A stretch of 64,000 nt of DNA from Polyangiaceae bacterium (GCA_016719945.1 JADJYE010000031.1:240001-304000), one strand, 5' to 3'; counted from the stretch's first letter, positions 28,767 through 38,740 are shown. Translations and numbers: made by a program. The notes: generated by a model not told the origin, from the letters alone.

Positions 28767-29658
28767 CCAAATGGAACATGGGGTGGATGCACGACACGCT
28801 GGGCTACTTCGCGTGCGACCCGGTCTTCCGATCGTTTCACCACACGGCGCTCACGTTCGGGATGATGTACGCCTACTCGGAGCGCTTCCTGCTGCCGCTC
28901 TCGCACGACGAGGTCGTGCACCTCAAGCGCTCGCTCCTCGAGAAGGCCCCCGGCGATCGATGGCAGAGGCTCGCGACCCTTCGCGCGCTGTACGCGTATA
29001 TGTGGGCTCACCCCGGCAAGAAGCTCTTGTTCATGGGTGGAGAGATTGGCCAGACCACGGAGTGGAACTTCGCCGATCAGCTCGACTGGAAGCTCACCGA
29101 CGACCCCGCGCACCGCGGGATCCAGGCGGTCGTGCGGCGCGTCAACGAGCTCTACAAGGAGGTCGCCGCGCTGCACGAGCTCGACGACGACCCGCGCGGC
29201 TTCCGCTGGATCGACGCGAACGACGCGTCGCAGTCCGTCGTGTCGTTCGTCCGCTTCCCGAGCTCGAAGATCCGCGCGCGGTCGACGGGCAAACACGTCG
29301 TCGTGGTCGTCAACTTCACGCCTATCATCCGGCGCGGCTACCGCATCGGAGTCCCGCGCGGGTGCGCCTACCTGGAGGCGCTCAACACGGACGCCGTGGG
29401 CTACGGAGGCTCCAACGTCGGGAACTTGGGGCGCGTCGACGTCGAGCTCGTCGCCTCCCACGGGTACGAGCAGTCGATCGTGCTCACGCTGCCCCGCTCG
29501 CGGCGCTCTACCTCGTCCCGGAGGACGAGGGCGACGCCACCCCCTTCGAGCTCGAGGAGGAGGCGAAGGCGCGGGCGGCCGCGCTAGCGCTCATCGCAGC
29601 CGCGAACCGCGCCGAGGCAGAGGGCTCGGGCGAGCCGGGGGCTGGCGCTTCGTCGTGA
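28767..29658 (+). CDS. glgB: 1,4-alpha-glucan branching enzyme, C-terminal part (frameshifted)
   Basis: Continues with 'KWNMGWMHDTLGYF', then the third catalytic Asp in LPLSHDEVVH, 'FMGGEIGQTTEWNF', and the beta-sandwich end ('VVVVNFTPIIRRGYRIGVP'). A second break in the C4 run at 29492-29495 (one C missing) separates the last 55 codons, which read 'LAALYLVPEDEGDATPFELEEE' and end at TGA 29658. The repaired enzyme is about 780 aa, slightly longer than usual because of this acidic/Ala-rich tail. The stop overlaps the next gene (GTGA). Confidence 0.9.
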
Positions 29659-30170
29659 CGAGGGCGATGGAGGGGGTCCGCTATTCGGTGCACACCAAGA
29701 CGTGCACCTTCCTGCTGGACGAGGGGGGGACGTGTCTGTGGATCGTGTCGCGGACCGGCGTCGTGCCTTCCGAGATCCGGGGCGCCGTCGGGGCCCAGTT
29801 CGTCGCCTGCATGCACCCCGATCTGGACGGGCTGCTCGCGGGTGAGATCCTGATCGGCGCGGCGGCGCTGTTCGTGAAGCGAGACCCGGAGGCCGACCGG
29901 ATGGTCCTGATGCGCACCGGCACCATCACGCAGGTCGACAACCGGGGCTCGCGGGCCTCCATTCCGCCGGTCGCCAGCACGCCGCTCAGCGACCACACGC
30001 TCGACCTCGACGGCGGTGCGTACGGGCGCTCGTCGGAGCCGCCGCCGTCGCGAGGTGGTGACACCGTGCCGCCACCCGCCTGGGTGCGCGCGGCAGAGGG
30101 AGAGACGACCGTCACGCTGACGCTCCCGCTGTACAGCGCGGGCAGCCCGCGCCGATTGCCCCCTCGTTGA
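29655..30170 (+). CDS. Conserved small protein of unknown function
   Basis: 171 aa from GTG 29655, overlapping the glgB stop; ATG 29667 is an alternative ('MEGVRYSVHTKTCTFLLDE'). A compact alpha/beta N-terminal domain of about 95 residues ('CLWIVSRTGVVPSEIRGAVGAQFVACMHP', 'ILIGAAALFVKRD') is followed by a Pro/Ser/Arg-rich, probably disordered tail. There is no signal peptide or membrane segment. I do not recognise the family. The overlap with glgB and the short gap (25 nt) to the next kinase suggest one transcript. Confidence 0.65.
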   Translation: MTRAMEGVRYSVHTKTCTFLLDEGGTCLWIVSRTGVVPSEIRGAVGAQFVACMHPDLDGLLAGEILIGAAALFVKRDPEADRMVLMRTGTITQVDNRGSRASIPPVASTPLSDHTLDLDGGAYGRSSEPPPSRGGDTVPPPAWVRAAEGETTVTLTLPLYSAGSPRRLPPR

Positions 30171-30195
30171 CCCTCGTGTCAGAATCCGCTCGCCG

Positions 30196-31631
30196 ATGAG
30201 CGAAGCCCACCAGCAGCAGCGCTACCGCGTCCTCGATCGCCTCGCGTCAGGCGGCATGGCCGAGGTCTTCATCGCCGAGAGCGCCGGCATCGAGGGCTTC
30301 AAGAAGCGCGTCGCGATCAAGCGCGTCCTGCCTCACCTCTCCGAGAAGAAGCGCTTCATCTCGATGTTCCTCGACGAGGCGCGGCTGTCGGCGCAGCTCA
30401 ACCACTCGAACTGCGTCCAGGTCTTCGATATCGGCGTCGGCGACAACGCGTATTTCATCGTGATGGAGTACGTAGACGGCGCCGATCTCAAGGCCGTCAT
30501 CGACTACCTGAGGAACGCCGGGCGCGTCTTCCCCGTCGAGATCGCCGTGCTGATCAGCGTGCGCATCTGCGAGGGGCTCACGTACGCCCACGAGCTGACG
30601 ACGGCCGAGGGCAAGCCCCTCGAGATCGTCCACCGCGACATGTCCCCGCCCAACGTGCTGATCACCAAGCACGGTGAGGTGAAGATCGTGGACTTCGGCC
30701 TCGCGAAGGCGACGAGCCAGCTCCAGAAGAGCGAGAGCGGCATCATCAAGGGCAAGTTCAGCTACCTCTCGCCCGAGGCCGCGACGGGCGGCGACGTCGG
30801 TCTGCAGACCGACATCTTCGCGGTCGGGATCATTTTGTGGGAGCTGCTCTCCGGCAAGCGGCTCTTCTTGGGCGACACCGACTTCGCGACGGTGAAGTCG
30901 GTGCAGCAGGCGCAGATACCGAGCCTCAAGTCCGTCCGCAACGACGTCCCGGAGGACCTCGAGCGCATCATCCACCGCTCGCTCTCCAAGGATCTCAACA
31001 TCCGCTACAAGAGCGCGCGCGACCTCGGCCGCGATCTGACAGCGTTCCTCTATCGCTACGCCAAGCCGGTGAGCTCGTTCGACATCGCGGAGCTCGTGCG
31101 CGGCGCCATGTCGCAGCGCAAGACGAAGAAGGTCGACAAGGCCTCGCTGATCGACAAGCTCATCGACGAGGCGCTGCTGGAGTTCACCTCGCTGCAAGAC
31201 AAGGACAAAGGCGCTTCCGGCTCTGGCGCGGCCAAGTCCGACGATCCGCTCAAGCTCGGCTTCGACAACATCGGCAGCTGGATCGACGAGGTCAACGCGC
31301 ACCAGACCAGCTCACTGCCGCCGAGCGACAGCCAGTCGCAGATCCGCGCGAGCATCCACAAGGCCACGATGGAGCTCGGCATGGGGAACCTCGCCGCACT
31401 GGAGGACGACGCCAGTCCCCCCCCGCGGCCGGCCGAGCCTGCGAAGCCCCCCGCTCAGCCTGCGTCTCAGCCGGCCCACAAGAGCTCCGCTCCCACGAGC
31501 GTCGCCTCAGGGCGGCTGGCCGCGCCGCCCCCGCAGCCCAGGGGACGAACCCGATCGTCTACGTCCTGGTGGTGATCTTGATCGGGGCCACCGTCGCAGG
31601 CGCCTGGTTCGGCGGGCTCATCCCGCACTGA
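30196..31631 (+). CDS. Ser/Thr protein kinase with C-terminal membrane anchor (frameshifted near the end)
   Basis: ATG 30196. Kinase domain about 10-275: LASGGMAEVFIA, VAIKRVLPHL, IVHRDMSPPNVLI (the catalytic-loop Lys is Ser, common in myxobacterial kinases), IVDFGLAKA, KGKFSYLSPEA. A charged linker and a Pro/Ala-rich stretch follow. The raw frame ends in nonsense at 31575. Adding one base near 31535 (cag/ccc) restores 'AQGTNPIVYVLVVILIGATVAGAWFGG', a C-terminal TM helix that ends at TGA 31631. The repaired protein is about 478 aa: cytoplasmic kinase with a tail anchor. Confidence 0.9.
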
Positions 31632-31740
31632 TTTGTCCTCGCGCGCTGCTCGCGGTGGGGCCGCGAGAGGCGAGCGGGGAGGAGCTCGCGCTTCGTGAGG
31701 TTCTTCGCGTGGGGAGGGCCCCTCGCGGCCGCGCTCGCGC

Positions 31741-31774
31741 CGGATTTCACGCGCGCTCCAGCGCGTGAAATCCG
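31741..31774. repeat. Perfect 14-bp inverted repeat
   Basis: cggatttcacgcgc and its exact complement gcgcgtgaaatccg flank a 6-nt loop, between two convergent genes. Sequence after it (acccgcggtagcgggcgcgcga) resembles that after a similar hairpin near 38741-38780. It is either a bidirectional terminator or one copy of a dispersed extragenic palindrome. Confidence 0.65.
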
Positions 31775-31812
31775 AAGGGACCCGCGGTAGCGGGCGCGCG
31801 AGAGGACAAAAT

Positions 31813-33090
31813 TCAGCCCGCCCTGAGCGCGGGCGGCCTGACGTTCGGCAGCTTCCACACCTGCGCGCGCTGCTCGCCCGAGCGCTCCTCGCGCAGACCG
31901 AAGACGTCGAACTGCGCCTGGTGGGTCGCGCTGAGCGGCTTGATGCGCTCGAGCACCGTGTCGTAGTGGATGAACAGCTCCTCGCGGCAGCCGTCGCCGA
32001 GCTCGCGCTTGAGCGCCAGCTCGCGCGGTGTCTGGGTGCGCGCCGCGATCTCACGGACGTAGGGGGCGATCGCGCGGAGCACGGCCTGCGCGACGACGAG
32101 CGGGCGCCCGACCTCACCGACCGGCACGCCGCCGAGCTTGGCGGAGGTCGCCCGCGTGCGGAACGCCACGAGCCCACCCAGCAGGACCGTGATGCGGGTC
32201 CACAGCTTGTGCGCGATGTTCCCGTCCGCGAGGCCGAGCCGCTCGGCCTCGCCCAGGGGATAGCCGGCCTTGTCGACGCGGGTCGCCGACACGTCGCCGG
32301 ACGCCTCGCCGGTGAAGACGAGCTCGATGCCCTCCGCCGGCGCCTTGCCGCCCTTGCTGAGGCGGAGCATCGCGCGGTCTGCGGTGAGCACCACGTGCGT
32401 CACGAACATCTCCCCGAGGGGTACGAGGACCGGGCGCGCCTTGCCGACGAGCGGCTTCTTCATCATCGAGATCGAGCCTTCGAAGCCCAGCACCGCGAGC
32501 TGCGGCGCGCGCGCCCAGACGTGGCCCTCCGGGATGGCGACGTCGAAGCTCGCCTCGAGCCCGAACGGCGTGCGAGCGTGGAGCTCTGCCCGGGTCGTCG
32601 CGCCGCCGAGGCCCGCGGTCCAGCGGATGCCCCAGGCTGTGTCGGGCAGCTCGTGGGTGGAGAGGAACGTCGAGAGCGCGGGCAAGACCTGCGCGCGAGG
32701 CGCGGCCTGCGCCGCAGCGGTGATGCGAGCGTCTCTCGACTTCAGGGCGTCTTGACGCGCGCCGTCGAGCGTCGACCAGGCGAGCTCGCGGATCTTGGTG
32801 AGGGTGGTGTCGCCGATGTTCTGGGCGGCCCGCGGCACCTCGGCCCCGTCGGGGGCTGGCGGCGGGACGGAGCCCGAGCCGAGCGCAGCGTCCACCCGGT
32901 GGGCGAGCGCCGACAGCTGGGCCAGCTCGCGCGCCGCTCGGGTCTCTGCCTCACGCACCGCGCGGTTGCAGTCGTCGAGCTCTTGCTCGGCCTTGAGGAT
33001 CGCGACGCAGGCGTCGGTCCCGGCGCAGAGGGTCGCGAGGAAGTTCTGCGGCAGCGCGAACGGCGTGGAGTCGGCGTAGAGGTACCTCAT
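31813..33090 (-). CDS. Conserved protein of unknown function
   Basis: 425 aa. ATG 33090 is chosen over GTG 33105 because gaagga lies 7 nt upstream. The start 'MRYLYADSTPFALPQNFLATL' is followed by a helical, coiled-coil-like region (about 20-140). A beta-rich middle follows ('AELHARTPFGLEASFDVAIPEGHVWARAPQLAVLGFEG', 'LVPLGEMFVTHVVLTADRAMLRL'), then a helical C-terminal third. There is no signal peptide, TM segment or known catalytic motif. It looks like a soluble cytoplasmic protein. It stands alone, 206 nt from the pseudokinase upstream on the same strand. Confidence 0.7.
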   Translation of the reverse strand: MRYLYADSTPFALPQNFLATLCAGTDACVAILKAEQELDDCNRAVREAETRAARELAQLSALAHRVDAALGSGSVPPPAPDGAEVPRAAQNIGDTTLTKIRELAWSTLDGARQDALKSRDARITAAAQAAPRAQVLPALSTFLSTHELPDTAWGIRWTAGLGGATTRAELHARTPFGLEASFDVAIPEGHVWARAPQLAVLGFEGSISMMKKPLVGKARPVLVPLGEMFVTHVVLTADRAMLRLSKGGKAPAEGIELVFTGEASGDVSATRVDKAGYPLGEAERLGLADGNIAHKLWTRITVLLGGLVAFRTRATSAKLGGVPVGEVGRPLVVAQAVLRAIAPYVREIAARTQTPRELALKRELGDGCREELFIHYDTVLERIKPLSATHQAQFDVFGLREERSGEQRAQVWKLPNVRPPALRAG

Positions 33091-33097
33091 CGATGGT

Positions 33098-33103
33098 TCC
33101 TTC
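33098..33103 (-). promoter_or_regulatory. Ribosome-binding site fixing the start at 33090
   Basis: gaagga on the minus strand, 7 nt before ATG 33090. It lies inside the extra codons of the longer GTG 33105 reading, which it argues against. Confidence 0.6.
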
Positions 33104-33296
33104 ACGTGACCACTGCACGGACCATACCCTCCGCTCGCCTTGTAACTTTCCTCGCGCGGGCCGGACGCATTCGCGCGCGGGCGGAATCAGGCGCTCAGGG
33201 TGCGTGCTCATCCAGCGTGAGCGGAGCATTGCCTGCACCATGCAATCCGGCGCCCGGGTCCTGGTGGTCGGACGATCCACCCACCCGTTGTCGCCG

Positions 33297-34943
33297 TTAC
33301 CTCCCGGTCAGCGCGAGCGCGACCAGGGTCAGCACCAGGATCACGATCATCGCCAGTCCGCCGCCGATCGCGTACATCGCCAGGCGTCGTCCGAGCGGTT
33401 CGGGAGCCTCGAGCTCGGCCTCGGGCTCGGGCTCGGGCCGGGGCTGAGTCGCGGGTGCGGCTTGCCACGGCGACGAGGTGGGCGAGCGTTCGGACGCGGT
33501 CGGATCCGAGACCGAGACGGGGCCGCGCTGCGCAGCGAGCTCGGGCGGTGGGCGAAACGCAGGTAGGCCCGTGGTCTCATCGATGAGCGCGCGCGCGCCG
33601 GCGCCGGCCTTGGGGACCGCCAAGCTCTGCGCCGGCAACATGGTCGTGGCCTCGTTCGCGCTCGAGCCCGCCGCGGCGCCCGCGAACACGGGCCCTTTGG
33701 CCTTCGGTTTGGCGCGCATCTCCTCGATCGCCGCGCGCAGCAGCGGATCCGAAGGGACGAACTGGGCGCCGAGCGCCTCGGTCTTCTCTTGCGAGACGCG
33801 GCGCGCCGAGGCGGCGCGAGCTGGAGCCGGCGACCTCGCGTCTTCGGGCGCTCGCCTCGCCGTCGGCGCGGAGTCGGTCGGGGCGGGGGCGAGGCCTCGC
33901 GCGCCGATCGATGCGGCGGGCGCGACGCGCGTCTCGTCGTTCTCGGCGTCGCCCGTCGTCTCCTCCGACAGATCGTCGAGGCTCGAGATCTCCTCGACCT
34001 GGCTGATCTCGAGCACCTCCTCCTCTTCGGGGGTCATCGGCCGCGCCTGCGCCGTCGACAAGGCGTAGATCCGCTCGAGCAGCCCCGCGGCTTCGGGAGG
34101 GGCGAGCCGGGCGACCGCGGCCGCGAGCTCGTACGCGCTCTGGGGCCGCGCGGCAGGATCCTTCTGCAGCGCGCGCTCGATGGCGGCCTCGAGCTCCGCG
34201 GGCACGTCCGGGTTGAGCGCCGACAGCGGCGTCGGATCGTCGCGCAGGATCGCCTGTGACAGGGCGATGGGGGCTGTCCCGAAGGGAGGTCGACCGCACA
34301 ACATCTCGTAGGCGATCGCGCCGAGCGACCACAGATCGGCGCGCCGATCGAGCGGTCGACGCTGGAGCATCTCGGGCGAGGAATACGGCGAGATCCCCAC
34401 GACCGCGGTGGCCTCGTCGGGTCCTGCCGGGCTCGGCTCGTCGAGCGGCTTTGCGGCCCCGAAGTCGATCACCTTCAGCACCGGGCGGCCAGCCACGAGC
34501 CCGGGGCTGCGCTCCGTGAGGAACATCTTCGAGGGGTCGAGATCGCGGTGCAGCAGCCCGTGCGCGTGGGCCTCCGCGAGGGCCTCGGCCGCTTGCAAGA
34601 TCCACCCGACGGCGTCGCGGACGGGCAGGGCGCCGCGCTCCGACAGCAGCGACGCGAGGTCGCGCCCCTCGAGGTGCTGCCGGACCAGGTAGATGGACCC
34701 ATCGGGCAGGGTGCCCATGTCGAGCACGCGCGCGACGTGCTCGGACGCCAGCCGCGAGAGCGCGCGGCCCTCTCGCTCGAGCTGACGGCGCGCTCCCGGC
34801 GACGAGACGACGCGGATCACGACGCGTTGATCGAACGCTGCGTGATCCGCGATGGCCAACAGGCCCCGTCCCGTCCCGAGGACGCTTCGGATCCGGTATC
34901 GGCCGGCGATGACGTCGCCTTCACGAAGGGCGCCGGTGCGCAT
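33297..34943 (-). CDS. Predicted pseudokinase with C-terminal membrane segment
   Basis: 548 aa from ATG 34943. The Hanks fold is clear, but key residues are changed. The glycine loop is LGTGRGLLAIAD, the beta-3 Lys is Arg44 (RVVIRVV), and the catalytic loop is HRDLDPSKM, so the catalytic-loop Lys is Asp136 and the metal-binding Asn is Lys139. The HRD Asp (134), DFG (160-162) and SPEM are kept. ATP-dependent catalysis is doubtful; a binding or scaffold role is likelier. After the kinase fold come a long acidic and Ala/Pro-rich linker and one TM helix near the end (AMYAIGGGLAMIVILVLTLVALAL). It lies 23 nt downstream of infC on the same strand. Confidence 0.88.
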   Translation of the reverse strand: MRTGALREGDVIAGRYRIRSVLGTGRGLLAIADHAAFDQRVVIRVVSSPGARRQLEREGRALSRLASEHVARVLDMGTLPDGSIYLVRQHLEGRDLASLLSERGALPVRDAVGWILQAAEALAEAHAHGLLHRDLDPSKMFLTERSPGLVAGRPVLKVIDFGAAKPLDEPSPAGPDEATAVVGISPYSSPEMLQRRPLDRRADLWSLGAIAYEMLCGRPPFGTAPIALSQAILRDDPTPLSALNPDVPAELEAAIERALQKDPAARPQSAYELAAAVARLAPPEAAGLLERIYALSTAQARPMTPEEEEVLEISQVEEISSLDDLSEETTGDAENDETRVAPAASIGARGLAPAPTDSAPTARRAPEDARSPAPARAASARRVSQEKTEALGAQFVPSDPLLRAAIEEMRAKPKAKGPVFAGAAAGSSANEATTMLPAQSLAVPKAGAGARALIDETTGLPAFRPPPELAAQRGPVSVSDPTASERSPTSSPWQAAPATQPRPEPEPEAELEAPEPLGRRLAMYAIGGGLAMIVILVLTLVALALTGR

Positions 34944-34966
34944 CGCCGATGAATCCTAGCGCGACG

Positions 34967-35716
<750 letters not shown>

Positions 35717-35812
35717 GCAGGATCAGGCTCTCCTCGTTCAGGCGTACGGATAAGAAGCTCGGCCGCGTCCGCCTTAGGGGCGCGGTCGAGCCCGGATGAG
35801 AGACCATCGCTC

Positions 35813-35840
35813 GGGGAGCGGCAAGGGTGCTCGTCGCTCC
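35813..35840 (-). other. Stem-loop between thrS and infC
   Basis: A 7-bp perfect stem (gggagcg/cgctccc) with a 14-nt loop, 11 nt after the thrS stop in transcript direction. There is no T tract. It may be a partial terminator or a processing or control element before infC. Confidence 0.35.
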
Positions 35841-35850
35841 CGGCGATTCT

Positions 35851-37926
35851 TCACGCGGACCGCTTCGCCAGGCGTGGCGCGCGGGACTCGCCCTCGAGCA
35901 GCTCGATGAAGGCGTCCAAGCCCATCGGCCCGAGGTCCTTGTTGAGGTCGCGGGAGCGAGGCGCGACCTGCCGGTTCGTGACCTCTTTGTCGCCGACCAC
36001 GGCCACATAGGGGACTCGGGACAACCGGGCCGCGCGGATCTTCGCGCCGAGCTTGTCGGCGCTCAGGTCCGCGCGGGCGCGCAGGCCGCGAGCGGTCATC
36101 AGCGTCCCCAGCTCTTCGGCGTAGGCCGCCTGCTTCTCGCTGACCGTCACGATCGTGACCTGCTCGGGCGCGAGCCAGGTGGGGAAATTTCCGCCGACGT
36201 GCTCGATGAGCACCGACAAAAAGCGCTCGAGCGAGCCGAGGATCGCCCTATGCAGCATGACGGGGCGGTGGGCCGCGCCGTCGGCGCCGATGAAGTCCAG
36301 CTCGAAGCGATCGGGCAGGGCGTAGTCGACCTGGAGCGTGCCCAGCTGCCACGAGCGCTTGAGGGCGTCGTGGATGTGGAACTCGAGCTTGGGTCCGTAG
36401 AAGGCGCCCTCGCCCTCGGCCACCTCGTAGGCGAGCTCGGCCTCGTCGAGCGCTTGGGGGAGCGCCTTCTCGGCCAGGTCCCACTGCTCGTCGGAGCCGA
36501 TGCGTTTGTCGGGGCGCGTGGCGAGCTTGATGTCGACCCGCTCGAAGCGGAACGCCGCGTAGACCTCGTACAAGAGCCGAATGAAGCTGCGGATCTCGTC
36601 GAACATCGTCTCCGGGCTGCAGAAGATGTGCGCGTCGTCCTGGCAGAAGCTGCGCACGCGAGCGAGCCCGTGCACGACGCCGCCGCGCTCGTAGCGGTGC
36701 AGGCGCCCGAAGTCGGCCATGCGCCAGGGCAGCTCGCGGTAGCTGCGGCGCCGGCTGCCGAAGATCAGGCAGTGGCTCGGGCAGTTCATCGGCTTGAGGC
36801 CGAGGCGCTCCATCTCCGACAGGTGGTCGACCACCGCGCGGTCGCGCTCGGCGTCCTTCGCTTTGTATTCGTGGTGGTGGTCGTGGTGCACGCCCACCGA
36901 GAGGCTCATCTTCGCCTCGTCGAGGTACTCCGCCGTCATCGGCAGGTACATGTTCTCACGGTAGTTCGGCAGGTGCCCGCTCGTCTCGAACAGGCGCTTG
37001 TCGAAGATCTGCGGCGTCATCACCTCTTCGTAGCCGTAGTCGACGTACAGCTCGCGCATGAACGAGACGAGCCGGTTGTAGACGAACGCCCCCTTCGGCA
37101 AGAGGAACGGCATCGCCGGCGCGTACTCGTGGAACATGAACAGCTCGAGCTCTTTGCCGAGCTTGCGGTGGTCTCGCTCCTTCGCCTCCTCGAGCAGCTT
37201 CAGGTGGTCGGCGAGGTCTTTCTCCGACGCGAACGACGTGCCGTAGACGCGCTGGAGCATGGGGTTTCGCTCGTCGCCCCGCCAGTACGCGCCCGCGACG
37301 CTCGTCAGCTTGATGGCGCCGATGAAGCCCGTGTCGGGGACGTGTGGCCCTTCGCACAGGTCGAGCCACTCGGCCTCTTGGTGGCCGGCGGCCGCCCCCG
37401 GGAGCGAGCCGTGCCGGTACAGCGAGATCTCGACGTTTGCCGGGAGCCGCTCGATGTGCTCGCACTTGTACGTCTCGCCGAGCTTGTCGAACAGGGCGCG
37501 CGCGGCCTCGCGCGCGACGACCTCGCGCACGAAGGGCCGCTTCTTCGAGACGATCTCCTTCATCGTCGCCTCGATCTTCGCGAGGTCCTCGTCGTTGAAG
37601 GCGCCCTTCGGCGAGTCGAAGTCGTAGTAGAAGCCGGCGTCCGTCGCGGGGCCGAACGTGACCTTGGTGCCCGGGAAGAGCCGCTGCACCGCGTCCGCGA
37701 GGACGTGCGCCGTCGAGTGACGGATCATGTGCAGCCCCTCCGGGTCGGACGCGCGGATCGGCTTGAGGCTCGACGCGTCGGCCGGGGGCGCGATCGGCGT
37801 GTGCAGATCGACCGTGCGCGAGCCGCGCCCCTCAGGGACGCGGGCGCCGACGATGGAGGGGTCTTTCTGGATCTCGGCGGCGAGGAGCTCTCGCAGCGTG
37901 CGGCGGTCGGAAGAGGAAGGGTGCAT
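35851..37926 (-). CDS. thrS: Threonyl-tRNA synthetase
   Basis: 691 aa from ATG 37926 (GTG 37992 would add 22 residues). A divergent TGS-like N-terminus (about 1-65) is followed by the editing domain with HSTAH and CEGPHVPDTG. The class II catalytic core comes next and the anticodon-binding domain last ('VTIVTVSEKQAAYAEEL'). Zinc ligands are visible as Cys in LKPMNCPSH, His in DDAHIFC and His in VMLHRAILGS. An insertion of about 40 residues with a HHDHHH cluster (residues about 333-375) precedes NCPSH and is absent from E. coli ThrRS. It charges tRNA-Thr and is upstream of infC. Confidence 0.95.
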   Translation of the reverse strand: MHPSSSDRRTLRELLAAEIQKDPSIVGARVPEGRGSRTVDLHTPIAPPADASSLKPIRASDPEGLHMIRHSTAHVLADAVQRLFPGTKVTFGPATDAGFYYDFDSPKGAFNDEDLAKIEATMKEIVSKKRPFVREVVAREAARALFDKLGETYKCEHIERLPANVEISLYRHGSLPGAAAGHQEAEWLDLCEGPHVPDTGFIGAIKLTSVAGAYWRGDERNPMLQRVYGTSFASEKDLADHLKLLEEAKERDHRKLGKELELFMFHEYAPAMPFLLPKGAFVYNRLVSFMRELYVDYGYEEVMTPQIFDKRLFETSGHLPNYRENMYLPMTAEYLDEAKMSLSVGVHHDHHHEYKAKDAERDRAVVDHLSEMERLGLKPMNCPSHCLIFGSRRRSYRELPWRMADFGRLHRYERGGVVHGLARVRSFCQDDAHIFCSPETMFDEIRSFIRLLYEVYAAFRFERVDIKLATRPDKRIGSDEQWDLAEKALPQALDEAELAYEVAEGEGAFYGPKLEFHIHDALKRSWQLGTLQVDYALPDRFELDFIGADGAAHRPVMLHRAILGSLERFLSVLIEHVGGNFPTWLAPEQVTIVTVSEKQAAYAEELGTLMTARGLRARADLSADKLGAKIRAARLSRVPYVAVVGDKEVTNRQVAPRSRDLNKDLGPMGLDAFIELLEGESRAPRLAKRSA

Positions 37927-38070
37927 GGGGGGGACTGGACGGGCGACGGGGCCCGGCGCCTGACGCGAGAGCGTTAGTCCGCCCTCACGCACGCGAGAAG
38001 AGGCTTCGATCGGGCCCCCTGGAACAAGCCGCCGCGCCCATCGCTTCTACCGCGCGGAAACGAGGCGAGA

Positions 38071-38360
38071 GGAGAAGTGGCCAGGCTGGAGCGCTGAGTG
38101 GGCTTGGGCAGGGCCTCGCAGAGCGAGAGGAGAAGTGGCCAGGCTGGAGCGCTGAGTTGGCTTGGGCAGGGCCCCGCAGAGCGAGAGGAGAAATGGCCAG
38201 GCTGGAGCGCTGAGTGGGCTTGGGCAGGGCCCCGCAGAGCGAGAGGAGAAATGGCCAGGCTGGAGCGCTGAGTGGGCTTGGGCAGGGCCCCGCAGAGCGA
38301 GAGGAGAAGTGGCCAGGCTGGAGCGGAGTCTGTGCTCCGGCGAGGCCCCGCAGAGCGATT
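38071..38360. repeat. 58-bp tandem repeat, five copies
   Basis: The unit 'ggagaa[g/a]tggccaggctgg...gggcagggccccgcagagcgaga' starts at 38071, 38129, 38187, 38245 and 38303, an exact 58-bp period. The first four copies differ at only a few bases. The last diverges after 'ctggagcg', but returns to 'ggccccgcagagcga' and runs into the dispersed element. Confidence 0.95.
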
Positions 38361-38460
38361 TTAGTTAGGGGGTCTGATGCAGACCCCCTCGGGCTCCGCG
38401 CTGCGCGCGGTCCCTCACCCCCAACTCCGGCCTCCGGGGCTTGCGCTCCTCGGCCGTGCA
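38345..38460 (+). repeat. Dispersed palindromic element, copy 1
   Basis: About 115 bp that recurs, inverted and highly similar, at 46706-46821. It contains the perfect palindrome ggggtctg-atg-cagacccc, then 'cgggctccgcgct', 'gcgcggtccctcaccccc' and 'cctccggggct'. It follows the 58-bp array directly. Confidence 0.88.
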
Positions 38461-38470
38461 GAGGCGCGCT

Positions 38471-38698
38471 GGGGACACGAGCCGAAGGCAAGTGTCCCTC
38501 TCGCGACTGGGGACACGAGCCGAAGGCAAGTGTCCCTCTCGCGACTGGGGACACGAGCCGAAGGCAAGTGTCCCTCTCGCGACTGGGGACACGAGCCGAA
38601 GGCAAGTGTCCCTCTCGCGACTGGGGACACGAGCCGAAGGCAAGTGTCCCTCTCGCGACTGGGAAGGGACACGAGCCGAAGGCAAGTGTCCTCTCGTC
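38471..38698. repeat. 38-bp tandem repeat of hairpin units, six copies
   Basis: Copies start at 38471, 38509, 38547, 38585, 38623 and 38661, exactly 38 bp apart. The last carries a 4-bp insertion and a one-base loss. Each unit holds the inverted repeat gggacac...gtgtccc with an inner gcc-gaa-ggc stem, and then 'tctcgcgactg'. Copies one to five are identical or nearly so. There are no unique spacers, so it is not CRISPR. Confidence 0.95.
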
Positions 38699-38740
38699 TG
38701 CAGTGTGCGCCGAACGGCGCACCGCGCGCTCCGGTTTCGC

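Noticed and set aside
38471..38698. CRISPR-like array
   Set aside because: The units are directly tandem with no unique spacers and no cas genes are in the window.
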